Below, piece after piece: positions 53,236 to 61,882 of a stretch of DNA of 64,000 nt (its first letter is position 1; every line of letters starts with the position of its first letter). The notes under the pieces were generated by a model. It was not told the DNA's origin. It ran no database searches and worked only from the letters and a program-made list of their open reading frames with translations. Both the position numbers and the translations under genes were made by a program. Source of the DNA: Nonomuraea sp. NEAU-A123 (GTDB taxonomy: Bacteria > Actinomycetota > Actinomycetes > Streptosporangiales > Streptosporangiaceae); contig NZ_JAHFZZ010000007.1 of the NCBI RefSeq assembly GCF_018603905.1, forward strand, positions 186,001 to 250,000, given 5' to 3'.

Positions 53236-54285
53236 TCAAAGGACGAGCAGCTCCTTGGTCGTCTTCGTGAGGAGTTCCGGCCCGCCCGTGCGTGTGACAA
53301 GGGTGTCCTCGATGCGAACACCGCCCCGGTCCGGAAGGTAGACCCCCGGCTCGACGGTGACAGGAACTCGATCCTCTAGTCTACCGGTCCGCAACGGGCC
53401 CAGGAACGGGTCCTCGTGGATCTCCAGGCCGACGCCGTGACCGAGCCCGTGCCTGAAGTGAGCACCGTGGCCGGCCGCCTCGATGACCGAACGGGCGGCC
53501 GCGTCCACCTCCTTGGCCGTCGCCCCCGGCGCCAGGGCCCTGCTGCCCGCGCGCTGCGCCTCGGCGACCAGGTCGTAGATCTCCCGCTGCCAGGCGGCGG
53601 GGGCGCCCAGGGCGACCGTACGCGTCATGTCGGCGTGGTAGCCCTGGTAGCAGGCGCCGAAGTCGATGGTGATCAGGTCGCCCGTGCGCAGCTCCCTGCC
53701 GCCGGGCGCGTGGTGCGGGATGGCGCCGTTCTCGCCCGCCGCGACGATGGTGGCGAAGGCCGGCCCGTCGGCGCCGAGCTCGATCATGCGGGCTTCGAGC
53801 AGCCGGGCGACGTCCCGTTCGGTGACGCCGGGGCCGATGTTGCCCGTGACGTCGGCGAACGCCTGGTCGCTGATCGCGCAGGCCGTACGGAGGAGCTCGA
53901 GCTCGTCGTCGTCCTTGACCGCCCGCAGCAGCTCCACGAGCGGCTCCAGGGGCACCGGCCCGCTCTCCAGCAGGCTGCTCAGCCGGTTGAACGTCGCCAC
54001 GGTCATGCTCGCCGCCTCGATCCCGATGCCGGGCGCGGCCAGCCTGGCCGCCACGTCGGACGCCTCGACGGCCGCCACGTCCAGCCCGCGCGTCTTCTCG
54101 ATGTAGCGGTTGTCGGTCACCAGCAGCGCGGAGCCGTCGGCCTTGATCAGCACGGCGGCGTTCGAGCTCTCCAGCCCGGTGAGGTAGCGCACGTTGACGC
54201 CCGAGGTGACGAGGATCGCGTCGACCTCGCGCGCGGGCAGCATTTCCGCGACTCGCGCCCGGCGTTCCGGATAATTGACGGTCAT
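53236..54285 (-). CDS. pepQ: Xaa-Pro aminopeptidase, M24 family (PepQ-like)
   Basis: A 349-residue M24 metallopeptidase. N-terminal creatinase-like domain (about 1-125), then the dinuclear metal site: ITIDFGACYQGYHADMTRTV (two Asp), HGLGHGVGLEIHE (His) and VTVEPGVYLP plus RIEDTL (two Glu). It removes residues ahead of Pro. The position upstream of efp is conserved in many bacteria. Starts divergently from the GH9 gene; the 102 bases between hold both promoters. Confidence 0.92.
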   Translation of the reverse strand: MTVNYPERRARVAEMLPAREVDAILVTSGVNVRYLTGLESSNAAVLIKADGSALLVTDNRYIEKTRGLDVAAVEASDVAARLAAPGIGIEAASMTVATFNRLSSLLESGPVPLEPLVELLRAVKDDDELELLRTACAISDQAFADVTGNIGPGVTERDVARLLEARMIELGADGPAFATIVAAGENGAIPHHAPGGRELRTGDLITIDFGACYQGYHADMTRTVALGAPAAWQREIYDLVAEAQRAGSRALAPGATAKEVDAAARSVIEAAGHGAHFRHGLGHGVGLEIHEDPFLGPLRTGRLEDRVPVTVEPGVYLPDRGGVRIEDTLVTRTGGPELLTKTTKELLVL

Positions 54286-54387
54286 TTCGTCAATGTACGT
54301 GTATTAACCCTCGCGCCACTATTGACCTCCCCTGTCACACGCGAATACCGTGCCGAACGCTGTTCACATAATTCCATGGAGCGCCCC

Positions 54388-56265
54388 ATGATGAGGTACG
54401 CCTTAGCTGTCGCCTTGACCGTCCTGACCATGGGGAGCACCCCGGCGGTTGCCGCACCGCCCCCACCCGGTCACATCCGGGTCGATCAAGTGGGTTTCGC
54501 GCCCGCCGAGTCCAAGCACGCCTTCCTGATGACCCGCGCGGGGTCCGCGGGCGCCCGCTTCAGCGTCGTCCGCGACGACGGACGCGAGGTGCTCGAGGGT
54601 ACGGCGGGCGGCGACCTGGGCTCGTGGAACGGCACGTACAAGCACGTGTACGGCCTGGACCTCACCCCGCTGAAGGAGCCGGGCCGCTACCGGATCAAGT
54701 CGGGCACGCTCACCTCCCCCGCCTTCCGGATCGCCCCGGCCTCGCCCACGTCGAAGATCCTCACCTTCTTCGAGGGACAGCGGGACGGCGGGCGCCGGCA
54801 CCACAACGACAAGGCGGCCTCTGTCTATGACTGGCCCGTGTTCACCGGGCCGGACACCGACGAGATCAAGGGCGGGCTGACGAAAATCGCCGGCCCGGTG
54901 GACGTCGAGGGCGGCTGGTTTGACGCGGGTGACTATCTCAAGTTCACCCACATCCTGGCTTATGTCGACACGCTGCTCTGGGCCTCGGCACGAGACGGCG
55001 GACCCGACCCACGCCTCAACCTCGAAGCCACCCACGGCCTGAAATATCTGGACAAAATGTGGGACGGCGCTTCCAAGACCCTCTACATCCAGGTCGGCAT
55101 CGGCGCGGGCAACGAGAAGGCCTCCTACGTCGGCGACCACGACGTCTGGCGGCTGCCCGAGTCCGACGACTCCTCCCGGCACCGCTTCCTGCGCAACCGG
55201 CCGGTCTTCCGCGCGGCCGGCCCCGGCAAGCCGATCAGTCCCAACCTGGCCGGCCGTACCGCGGCGGCCTTCGCGCTGGCCGCGCAGGTGGAGCCGTCTC
55301 ACGAGCGGGCGGCGGCGCTGCTGGGCAAGGCGGCGGCGATCTACGCGATGGCCAAGACGGAGAAGGTGGGGCAGCTCGTCACGTCGCTGCCGCACGCCTT
55401 CTACCCCGAGACCGCCTGGCGCGACGACATGGAGCTGGGCGCCGCCGAGCTGGCGCTGGCGGCGCTGCGGCTGGGCGACGACCGGGCCGCGGGCTGGCTG
55501 GGGCAGGCGGCGCGCTGGGCCGGGCAGTACCTGGAGCACGAGGCCGGGGACGACACGTTCAACCTGTACGACGTGAGCGCGCTCGCCCACACCGACCTGA
55601 TCAAGGCGATCCGGCAGACGGACGCGTCCAGCCCGGTTCAGGCCATCGAGGTGACGGGCCCCGACGGGCAGCCGGCGCTGGTCGGCACGTCGGGTCAGCA
55701 GCAGATCTCCGATGGGCTCGCCGTCTCCGAGTGGCAACTGGTGGACGATCTGCGGGCGCAGTTGGAGATCGGTTCCGCGCGGGCCGGGAAGGATCCGTTC
55801 CGTGCGGGGGCCGCCTACTCCGAGTTCGACGCGGTGCCGCACGCGTTCGGAATGGCGGCGACGTCGCGGCTGTACCGGTCGGTGAGCGGGGACCGGACGT
55901 ATGACGCCTTCGGGACGCGGCAGCGCGGGTGGGTGTTCGGCGCCAACGCGTGGGGCGTGTCGTTCGTCGCCGGGGCGGGTGAGAACGCGATCCGGTGCCC
56001 GCACTACCAGATCTCCGACATCACCCGGAAGCCCGCCACGGGGGCCGTGGTGAACGGGCCGAACGACGCGTCACTGTTCCACGACGGGCTGGGCGACCAT
56101 CTGGAAGGGATGGTGCCGTGCCCGAGGGACGGCGTGGACCGGTACGCGCCGTTCACCGGGCGGGGCAGCCGGTTCGTGGACGATGTGCGGTCCTGGCAGG
56201 CGTCGGAACCGGCGGACGACTTCGCGGCCATCGGCGTCTACGCGCTGACGCTGATGGCGCGGTAG
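54388..56265 (+). CDS. secreted glycoside hydrolase family 9 enzyme
   Basis: A 625-residue GH9 protein with a signal peptide (MMRYALAVALTVLTMGSTPA, cleaved after AVAA). A CelD-type Ig-like domain follows (IRVDQVGFAPAESKHAF to about residue 115), then the (alpha/alpha)6 barrel. Catalytic base motif GGWFDAGDYLKF (Asp179, Asp182); the acid is probably the Glu in WQASEPADDFAA near the end. The family is mostly endo- and exo-glucanases acting on beta-1,4-glucan. No cellulose-binding module is attached. ATG 54388 has GGAG six bases upstream; ATG 54376 is also possible. Confidence 0.92.
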   Translation: MMRYALAVALTVLTMGSTPAVAAPPPPGHIRVDQVGFAPAESKHAFLMTRAGSAGARFSVVRDDGREVLEGTAGGDLGSWNGTYKHVYGLDLTPLKEPGRYRIKSGTLTSPAFRIAPASPTSKILTFFEGQRDGGRRHHNDKAASVYDWPVFTGPDTDEIKGGLTKIAGPVDVEGGWFDAGDYLKFTHILAYVDTLLWASARDGGPDPRLNLEATHGLKYLDKMWDGASKTLYIQVGIGAGNEKASYVGDHDVWRLPESDDSSRHRFLRNRPVFRAAGPGKPISPNLAGRTAAAFALAAQVEPSHERAAALLGKAAAIYAMAKTEKVGQLVTSLPHAFYPETAWRDDMELGAAELALAALRLGDDRAAGWLGQAARWAGQYLEHEAGDDTFNLYDVSALAHTDLIKAIRQTDASSPVQAIEVTGPDGQPALVGTSGQQQISDGLAVSEWQLVDDLRAQLEIGSARAGKDPFRAGAAYSEFDAVPHAFGMAATSRLYRSVSGDRTYDAFGTRQRGWVFGANAWGVSFVAGAGENAIRCPHYQISDITRKPATGAVVNGPNDASLFHDGLGDHLEGMVPCPRDGVDRYAPFTGRGSRFVDDVRSWQASEPADDFAAIGVYALTLMAR

Positions 56266-56287
56266 TCGCCGCCACCGGTTGCCGGGG

Positions 56288-57889
56288 TCAGGGTTTCCAG
56301 TCGTCGAGGAACTCCGCGAGGGGCCCGGAGGAGGGCACATCGCCCTTCGCCTGGGCCTTGCGCAGGTCGCGCATGACGTCCGCGATCTGGTTGAATGCCG
56401 GGCCGTCGTGATTCTCCAGGAGTTTCCGGCCGGCCTTCCTGATCTTTTCGTGGGCCTTTCGGGCAACGCCGGGCTCGATGTCGCCGATGGTCTCCTGAGA
56501 GGTCACGGCCGCGTCGAACTCGCCCAGCCAATGCGCCCAGCCGCCGGACGGGACGCTGTTTCCCAGGGTCCCCTTGGGGGCGGGTGTGGGCCCGACCGGA
56601 TCGGTGGGAAGGGGCGCGACGGACGTGCTCGGTTCGGGGGTCTCGGTCGGCTCCGGGGCCGGGGCGCTGGTAGTGGGCGTCGGTGAGGGCGTCGGCCCGG
56701 CCACGGGCTCGCCACGTGATCCCGACCACAGGATCAGGCCCACGGTGACCGCCGCGATCGCGACCAGAGCCACGCCCAGTTGCACGAACAGCCGGCGGTT
56801 GGGCGGCGGTCCGGGTGGCGGCGCATCGTAGATCGCGGTGTCGCCCTTGCGCGGGCCACCACCGTCGTGGAATACAGCGGGAGGCATGGCCTGAGTATCA
56901 CCGATGCCCGCTCCGCTCAGGTGGGCGATCGGCTGGCCGGGCTGGGGCGCGCCGCCCGGGTAGGACATGGCCTGACCCGTCTGGGGTGCGCCGCCCGGGT
57001 AAGGCGTGGCCTGACCGCTCTGGGGCGCCGGATGGGGGGTGGCCTGGGGGCCCGTGGCCGGGTGGGACTGGGGTGCTGTGGACTGGCCGCCGGGCTGGGG
57101 GCGGGGTGGCCGGGCGATGGCGGCCAGCGCTCGGCGTACCGGCTCGCCACCGGCCGGTCGGGCAGCGGGGTCCTTGGCCAGCATGGCCAGCACCAGCCGG
57201 TCCAGCTCGCCCGGCACCTCCGCCCGATGGCTGCTCGGCGGGGCGGGCTCCGCGTGCAGGTGCCGCTCGCCGACCTCTTCCGGCGACCCGTCGAACGGCG
57301 GGCGCCCGCACAACACCTCGTAACAGACGCACCCCAGCGCGTACAGGTCGGCGGGGGCCTCCCCGCCGCGTCCGTCGATCACCTCGGGCGCCCGATACCG
57401 TACGCCGTCGTCCGACGGCACCTGGTCGGCCAGCCCGAACCCCACGACCTTGAGCACCCCGCTCCCGGCCCGCCGGAAGCTGTCGGGCCCGATCTGGCCA
57501 TGCACCACCCCGGCCCGGTGCGCCGCCTCCAGCCCGGCGGCCGCCTGCCCGATGAGGTCGCATGCCTCCACGATGGGCAACGGCCCCTGCCCGGCCACCT
57601 CCTCACCGAGGCTCTCCCCGGTGAGGAACTCCATCACCAGGAACGGCGCCCCCTCGTGGTCGCCCACGTCGAGCACCATGGCCACGTTCGGGTGGATCAC
57701 CCGGGCCACGGCCTGGGCATGCTGCCGGAGCACCTCGGGCGTGGCCGCCCGCGTGTCCAGCATCTTCACGGCCACGGTCCAGTCGGCGCGCTGGTCGTAC
57801 CCGCGCCACACCTCACCCGTCGGACCGCTGCCGATGAGCTCATCAAGCCGGTACCGCCCGGCGATCAAGGACGGCGTCGCGTCGGACAT
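56288..57889 (-). CDS. membrane pseudokinase (Ser/Thr kinase-like, catalytic residues lost)
   Basis: A 533-residue kinase-fold protein. The glycine loop (GSGPTGEVW) and Lys42 (VAVKML) remain, but the catalytic loop HRDxKPxN reads HGQIGPDS at 130-137 and DFG reads GFG at 150-152, so phosphotransfer is very unlikely. A long Pro/Gln/Gly repeat linker follows (units such as GAPQTGQAMSYPG), then a membrane segment (LFVQLGVALVAIAAVTVGLILW) and an outer helical domain of about 100 residues. Pseudokinases such as the mycobacterial MviN domain act as regulated binding scaffolds; that role is inferred. ATG start. Convergent with the GH9 gene. Confidence 0.9.
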   Translation of the reverse strand: MSDATPSLIAGRYRLDELIGSGPTGEVWRGYDQRADWTVAVKMLDTRAATPEVLRQHAQAVARVIHPNVAMVLDVGDHEGAPFLVMEFLTGESLGEEVAGQGPLPIVEACDLIGQAAAGLEAAHRAGVVHGQIGPDSFRRAGSGVLKVVGFGLADQVPSDDGVRYRAPEVIDGRGGEAPADLYALGCVCYEVLCGRPPFDGSPEEVGERHLHAEPAPPSSHRAEVPGELDRLVLAMLAKDPAARPAGGEPVRRALAAIARPPRPQPGGQSTAPQSHPATGPQATPHPAPQSGQATPYPGGAPQTGQAMSYPGGAPQPGQPIAHLSGAGIGDTQAMPPAVFHDGGGPRKGDTAIYDAPPPGPPPNRRLFVQLGVALVAIAAVTVGLILWSGSRGEPVAGPTPSPTPTTSAPAPEPTETPEPSTSVAPLPTDPVGPTPAPKGTLGNSVPSGGWAHWLGEFDAAVTSQETIGDIEPGVARKAHEKIRKAGRKLLENHDGPAFNQIADVMRDLRKAQAKGDVPSSGPLAEFLDDWKP

Positions 57890-58121
57890 ATCTCCGCCAA
57901 TAACTACAGAAACGGCAATTTCCGCCCCACACTAGGCCCCCACGGGCCTCACCCGCCCCACAACACGGCCCAAAGTGATCAGGTCCCGGCGCGGCCCCTG
58001 TCAACCCACCGGTTCGCGAAGGCGTCTCACAACGCGGAGCCGGTGCGGCCCATGGCGATCGAAGGACGGTGGTGCGCAGATTCCAGGACGTTCGCCGTAC
58101 GGCATGTGACGGGCCCGGGCC
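57890..58121. other. intergenic region upstream of the pseudokinase
   Basis: 232 bases holding the pseudokinase promoter on the minus strand. I see no gene, repeat or distinct structure in it. Confidence 0.4.
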
Positions 58122-58427
58122 TCACGCCCGGGGCGCATCGTCCTCGGGCCAATCCTCGGCGTAGATCAGCGCGAGCTCCTGCCACACCTCGTCCACCGGC
58201 CGTCCCTGCACCCGCGCGAGGTGCCGTACGAGCAAGAGGATGAGATGCAGGGAGGCCATCGCGGCGACCTCGCGTGGAACGTCGTTGATGACCCGGCCGA
58301 TCACCTGCAGGCCGACGGGGTCACTGGTGTCGCCGCTCTCCCGTGCTTCCAGAGCGACGGTGACCATCGCCAGCACGGCGTTCATGTGCTCTTTGAGGAA
58401 AGCGCCCCGCTGAGGGCTGCCTGTCAT
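58122..58427 (-). CDS. small hypothetical protein
   Basis: A 101-residue protein I do not recognise. It is mostly helical with hydrophobic helices (NAVLAMVTVALEARE, EVAAMASLHLILLLVRHLAR) and an acidic C-terminus (YAEDWPEDDAPRA). ATG 58427 has GGAAGG upstream. Codon use fits the genome. It lies between the pseudokinase and the CRISPR array but shows no Cas-like motif. Confidence 0.6.
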   Translation of the reverse strand: MTGSPQRGAFLKEHMNAVLAMVTVALEARESGDTSDPVGLQVIGRVINDVPREVAAMASLHLILLLVRHLARVQGRPVDEVWQELALIYAEDWPEDDAPRA

Positions 58428-58634
58428 GACTCATGCACCTTCCGGCATGGAGGGAGTGGCGCCCTTGGGCGCCCGAACCAGCATGCCGTCTCGGCCGGTG
58501 CGATGCGCATCGATTCGCCCAGGAGACCGCTTACCGTCACGGGCAGTCTTTCTCACCTCACACCCGCCACGCCAACTGCCGGACGCTCGGCTTCGGTGAC
58601 GCGCCGCCGGCATCCGCCCACGGCCTTGTCCGCG

Positions 58635-59091
58635 GGTTCTCCCCCACGTACGTGGGAGCCACCCGGAAATCCAGGTGTCCGGTATCGAGCACCACGAGGT
58701 TCACCCCCACGGGCGTGGGGACCACGACTCCGACGACACCCGGTACCAGAAGCGCACCGGTTCACCCCCACGGGTGTGGGGAGCACCGCTTGCGCCGCCC
58801 TTCGGCTTCGATCTTCCACGGTTCACCCCCACGGGCGTGGGAAGCACGTGATCTTCACCCAGATCCCGTAGGTGACGCCCGGTTCGCCCCCACGGGCGTG
58901 GGGAGCACCGCCGGCCACGCCTTCTTCAGCTCTGGCGAGCTGGTTCACCCCCACGGGCGTGGGGAGCACGGCCGCAGCTCGCGCCGCAGCTCGATCGGGA
59001 CCGGTTCACCCCCACGGGCGTGGGGAGCACGACGTAGTTGATGTGCCGCGCCGCATGGAGACCGGTTCACCCCCACGGGCGTGGGGAGCTC
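58635..59091 (-). CRISPR. CRISPR array, type I-E-like, 8 repeats and 7 spacers, no cas genes nearby
   Basis: A 28-base repeat, on the plus strand beginning GGTTCACCCCCAC and ending GTGGGGAGCAC, occurs at 58635, 58698, 58759, 58820, 58881, 58942, 59003 and 59064. Spacers are 33 bases, except the first, 35. The repeat contains the stem CCCCAC-GGGC-GTGGGG; read on the minus strand it begins GTGCTCCCC and ends GGTGAACC, the I-E form. The repeat at 58635 is the most decayed (about six changes), so the trailer end is left and the leader right of 59091. The array is probably transcribed leftward. No cas gene lies within the window. Confidence 0.95.
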
Positions 59092-59673
59092 ACTTCGTGA
59101 GCAGCCATAATAAACGCGACCTGCGGCTACGCGCATGTCGGGGTTTGTTGCGGCACGACAGGCTCCGCCAGCGAGCTTGGCACGCAGCGTCGCATAGCGG
59201 CCACCAAACCGGTACCAGACACGGACAGGAAGCGTCGCCCCCGCTCCCGCCCCCGGCTCCACCACAGCGAAATCGTAGGCATGCCGCCGCCCCTCTGGCA
59301 CGAAGGCCTCCATGCAGGCATGCATGCGACGCGGACATTAACTACTTCAACCAAAAATCTCATGAGCCTGATAGAGCGGGCCACGAGTTGTAGGCCTTGG
59401 AGATCGAGGTCCGGGCGAGTGATCATGGCCGTCGACTCCGGCCAACAAGCGGCCGCAAGCGCCGACCGTAAGGGGGTTGCGCGCCGAAGGCGCGCCTGAG
59501 AAAGGCAGTCCGAGCGGAGCGAGGCCCTTCAGGGGTCGGGGCTGGGCCCGACTGGAGACCATCGTCTGAGCCCCAAGCGCGAAGCGCGCCAAACGAAGCC
59601 CTTTGTGCGCCGGCACACGGCGCCTCCAGAAACACAGCCCGAGTGAAGCGAGGCCCATTGTGCTTGGACGCGC
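59092..59673. repeat. CRISPR leader side and imperfect intergenic repeats
   Basis: About 580 bases without a convincing gene. The part next to the array (59092-59400) has AT-richer pieces (CCATAATAAACG; ATTAACTACTTCAACC) and probably contains the CRISPR leader. From 59480 on, an imperfect duplication appears: CAGTCCGAGCGGAGCGAGGC at 59506 against CAGCCCGAGTGAAGCGAGGC at 59635 (19 of 22 positions over the full unit), both preceded by GGCGCC-rich stems. The GAGGCCC / GGGCCTCGCTC element looks like a dispersed actinobacterial intergenic repeat. Confidence 0.55.
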
Positions 59674-59709
59674 AAAAGGCCCTTCAGGAGGACCCTGAAG
59701 GGCCTTTTT
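59674..59709 (-). terminator. terminator of the initiator tRNA gene
   Basis: A perfect 15-bp stem (59674-59688 with 59694-59708, loop of five) with AAAA/TTTT at its foot. It lies five bases beyond the 3' end of the minus-strand tRNA. It would work in both directions. Confidence 0.9.
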
Positions 59710-59713
59710 GTCT

Positions 59714-59790
59714 TGGTAGCGGGGGCAGGATTTGAACCTGCGACCTCTGGGTTATGAGCCCAGCGAGCTACCGAACTGCTCCACCCCGCG
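59714..59790 (-). tRNA. initiator tRNA-fMet (CAT)
   Basis: A 77-base cloverleaf on the minus strand. The anticodon loop is CTCATAA with stem CTGGG/CCCAG, giving the three G-C pairs of initiator tRNAs. The first base C1 faces T72, unpaired, another initiator mark. T-arm GCAGG-TTCAAAT-CCTGC; discriminator A and CCA are encoded. Confidence 0.97.
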
Positions 59791-59849
59791 TCGCAAGAGA
59801 AAGACTATCGGGTCCTGGGAGTGCTTCAGCCCGCCAGCCCGAAAAGGTG

Positions 59850-60890
59850 TCAGGAGGCGATCTCCTTGATCTTCTCAATCAGCTTGACCCTGTCCTCGTG
59901 CGTCGCCCCGAACGGCGCGACGTTGAGCGTCGTCACCCCCGACTCCTTCATCGCCGCCACCCGGTCCCGCACGAACCCCTCACTCCCGATGAGCGACATG
60001 CTCTCCAGCAGCTCGTGCGGCACCAGCGCCGCCGCCTCCGTCTTCTTCCCGTCGAGGTACAGCTCCTGGATCGCCGCCGCCTCCTTCTCGTAGCCGTAGC
60101 GCCGCGCGAGGTCGTTGTAGAAGTTGCGGCCCTTGGCGCCCATCCCGCCGATGTACAGCGCGGCCATCGGCCGGCCGAACTCCAGCAGCCCCGCCACGTC
60201 GTCGCCGATCGCCAGCGACGCCTGTGCGATCACGTCCAGCTCGCCCAGCTCGTCCTGCCGCTTGGCCCGCCCGGCGGCCAGCGACGGGCCCCACACGTCG
60301 GCGGCCTTCTCGGGGACGTAGAAGATCGGCTGCCAGCCCTCGGCGAGCTCCGCGGCCAGTTCGACGTTCTTGGGGCCGATGGCCGCGACCACGATCGGGA
60401 TGCGGGGGCGCACCGGATGGTTGATCAGCTTCAGCGGCTTGCCGAGCCCGGTCCCCTGGTCGGGCGGCAGCGGCAGCGTGTAGTGCTTGCCCTCGTACTC
60501 CAGCCGCTCGCGCCGCCACACCTGGCGGCAGATCTCGATGATCTCCCTCGTACGGCCCAGCGGCGCGGTGTACGGCACGCCGTGGAAGCCCTCGATCACC
60601 TGCGGCCCCGACGCGCCCAGGCCCAGCGTGAAGCGCCCGTCGGAGACGTAGTCCATGCCCGCCGCGGTCATCGCCAGCAGCGTCGGGGTGCGCGAGTAGA
60701 TCGGCAGGATCCCGGAGGCGATCTCCAGCCGCTCGGTCTTGGCGGCGATGTAACCCATCTGGCTCACGGCGTCGAAGCTGTAGGCCTCGGCGACGAAGAC
60801 GATGTCGAGACCCGCCTTCTCGTAGTCGGCCAGCTCGGCCACCGACTCCTTGAAACCGCCGGAGTAGTTGAGTGCCATACCGATGCGCAT
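59850..60890 (-). CDS. LLM-class F420-dependent oxidoreductase
   Basis: A 346-residue luciferase-like barrel protein. It starts MRIGMALNYSGGFKES and holds LDIVFVAEAYSFDAVSQMGY, TERLEIASGILPIYSRTP, MDYVSDGRFTLGLGASGPQV and the phosphate-binding end SGVTTLNVAPFG. This matches F420-binding members related to methylene-H4MPT reductase and F420-glucose-6-phosphate dehydrogenase. F420 use is inferred from the family; the substrate is unknown. Begins divergently from the next gene, with 104 bases between. Confidence 0.88.
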   Translation of the reverse strand: MRIGMALNYSGGFKESVAELADYEKAGLDIVFVAEAYSFDAVSQMGYIAAKTERLEIASGILPIYSRTPTLLAMTAAGMDYVSDGRFTLGLGASGPQVIEGFHGVPYTAPLGRTREIIEICRQVWRRERLEYEGKHYTLPLPPDQGTGLGKPLKLINHPVRPRIPIVVAAIGPKNVELAAELAEGWQPIFYVPEKAADVWGPSLAAGRAKRQDELGELDVIAQASLAIGDDVAGLLEFGRPMAALYIGGMGAKGRNFYNDLARRYGYEKEAAAIQELYLDGKKTEAAALVPHELLESMSLIGSEGFVRDRVAAMKESGVTTLNVAPFGATHEDRVKLIEKIKEIAS

Positions 60891-60994
60891 GCCGGGCTCC
60901 CGATGAACCGAAAGATGAACCGAATGTTGTTCCGTTGCGACGGCAACAGGTTAGCGCGCCGCGTCCCCGGCAGCGAGCGGCTAGCCTGGGTCGA

Positions 60995-61882
60995 ATGCTG
61001 AAGCGCGTCGTCATCGTCGTGGCAGCCGTGCTCGCCGTGAGTCTGGCGGGGCACCGGCTGATCCCGGTGCTGGGTGGGTTCACCCCGGTGATGGAGAGCC
61101 TGCTGCCCTGGTTCGGGCTCATCGTGCCGCTGCTGATCGTGGGTGCCCTTGTGGCCCGGTCCACGGTGGCCACGGTGGCGGCGCTCGTGCCGGGGGTGGT
61201 GTGGGCGGCCATGTTCGGCGCCACGCTGATGCGCACCCCGCCCGGCGGCCAGAGCGACCTGGCGGTCGGCACGGTGAACGTGGGCGTCACCAACAACGCC
61301 TCGGGCGAGGCCGTACGCCGCATCGCCGAAGACCTCGACCTGCTGGCGGCGCAGGAGCTCACCAGTGGCGGCCCGGCCGCCAAGCAGCTCAACAAGATGT
61401 TCAAGTACCACTATCCGGTGAGCACGGTCGGCCTGTGGAGCCGCTACCCGATCACCGAGACCAAGCCGCTCGACGTCGGCATGGGCTGGCCGCGCGCGCT
61501 GCGGGCCGTGGTGGCCACGCCCAAGGGCAAGGTCACCGTGTACGTCATGCACCTGGCCTCCGCCCGCCCCGGCATGACCGCCTCGCGCGATGAGTCCCTG
61601 GCCTCCGCCCGCAAGCTCATCGACGCCGACCCGAGCCAACGGATCCTGCTGCTCGGCGACCTCAACACCGCCACCACCGACCGGGGCATGCAGGGGCTCA
61701 CCCCGCCGCTGATCGACGCGCAGCTCACGGCGGGCGACGGTTTCGGGTTCACCTGGCCGTCGGAGTTCCCGGTCACCAGGCCCGACCATATCCTGTTCAA
61801 GGGGATGACGGCGACCAAGGCGGGGGTGGCCCCGGCGACGGGCAGCGATCACCGGGCGGCAGTGGCCTCGCTACGTCTCTAG
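60995..61882 (+). CDS. endonuclease/exonuclease/phosphatase-family membrane protein
   Basis: A 295-residue protein with three N-terminal membrane segments (about residues 3-85) and an outer EEP-fold domain: VGTVNVGVTNN, DLDLLAAQELTSGG (catalytic Glu), VYVMHLASARPG, ILLLGDLNTATTD (Asp/Asn), RPDHILF and GSDHRAAVA (His). The topology places the phosphodiesterase or nuclease outside the cell. ATG 60995 has only a weak ribosome site. Its 3' end overlaps the convergent MobA-like gene by 12 bases. Confidence 0.85.
   Translation: MLKRVVIVVAAVLAVSLAGHRLIPVLGGFTPVMESLLPWFGLIVPLLIVGALVARSTVATVAALVPGVVWAAMFGATLMRTPPGGQSDLAVGTVNVGVTNNASGEAVRRIAEDLDLLAAQELTSGGPAAKQLNKMFKYHYPVSTVGLWSRYPITETKPLDVGMGWPRALRAVVATPKGKVTVYVMHLASARPGMTASRDESLASARKLIDADPSQRILLLGDLNTATTDRGMQGLTPPLIDAQLTAGDGFGFTWPSEFPVTRPDHILFKGMTATKAGVAPATGSDHRAAVASLRL

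Noticed and set aside
58433..59393. Open frames across the CRISPR array (repeating GSPPRAWGA or HPHGRGEH)
   Set aside because: They are translations of the CRISPR repeat and spacers, not genes.
59347..59658. 103-residue frame on the minus strand next to the CRISPR array
   Set aside because: Its internal GLxxLxL repeats come from the imperfect noncoding DNA repeat; no ribosome site or family resemblance.
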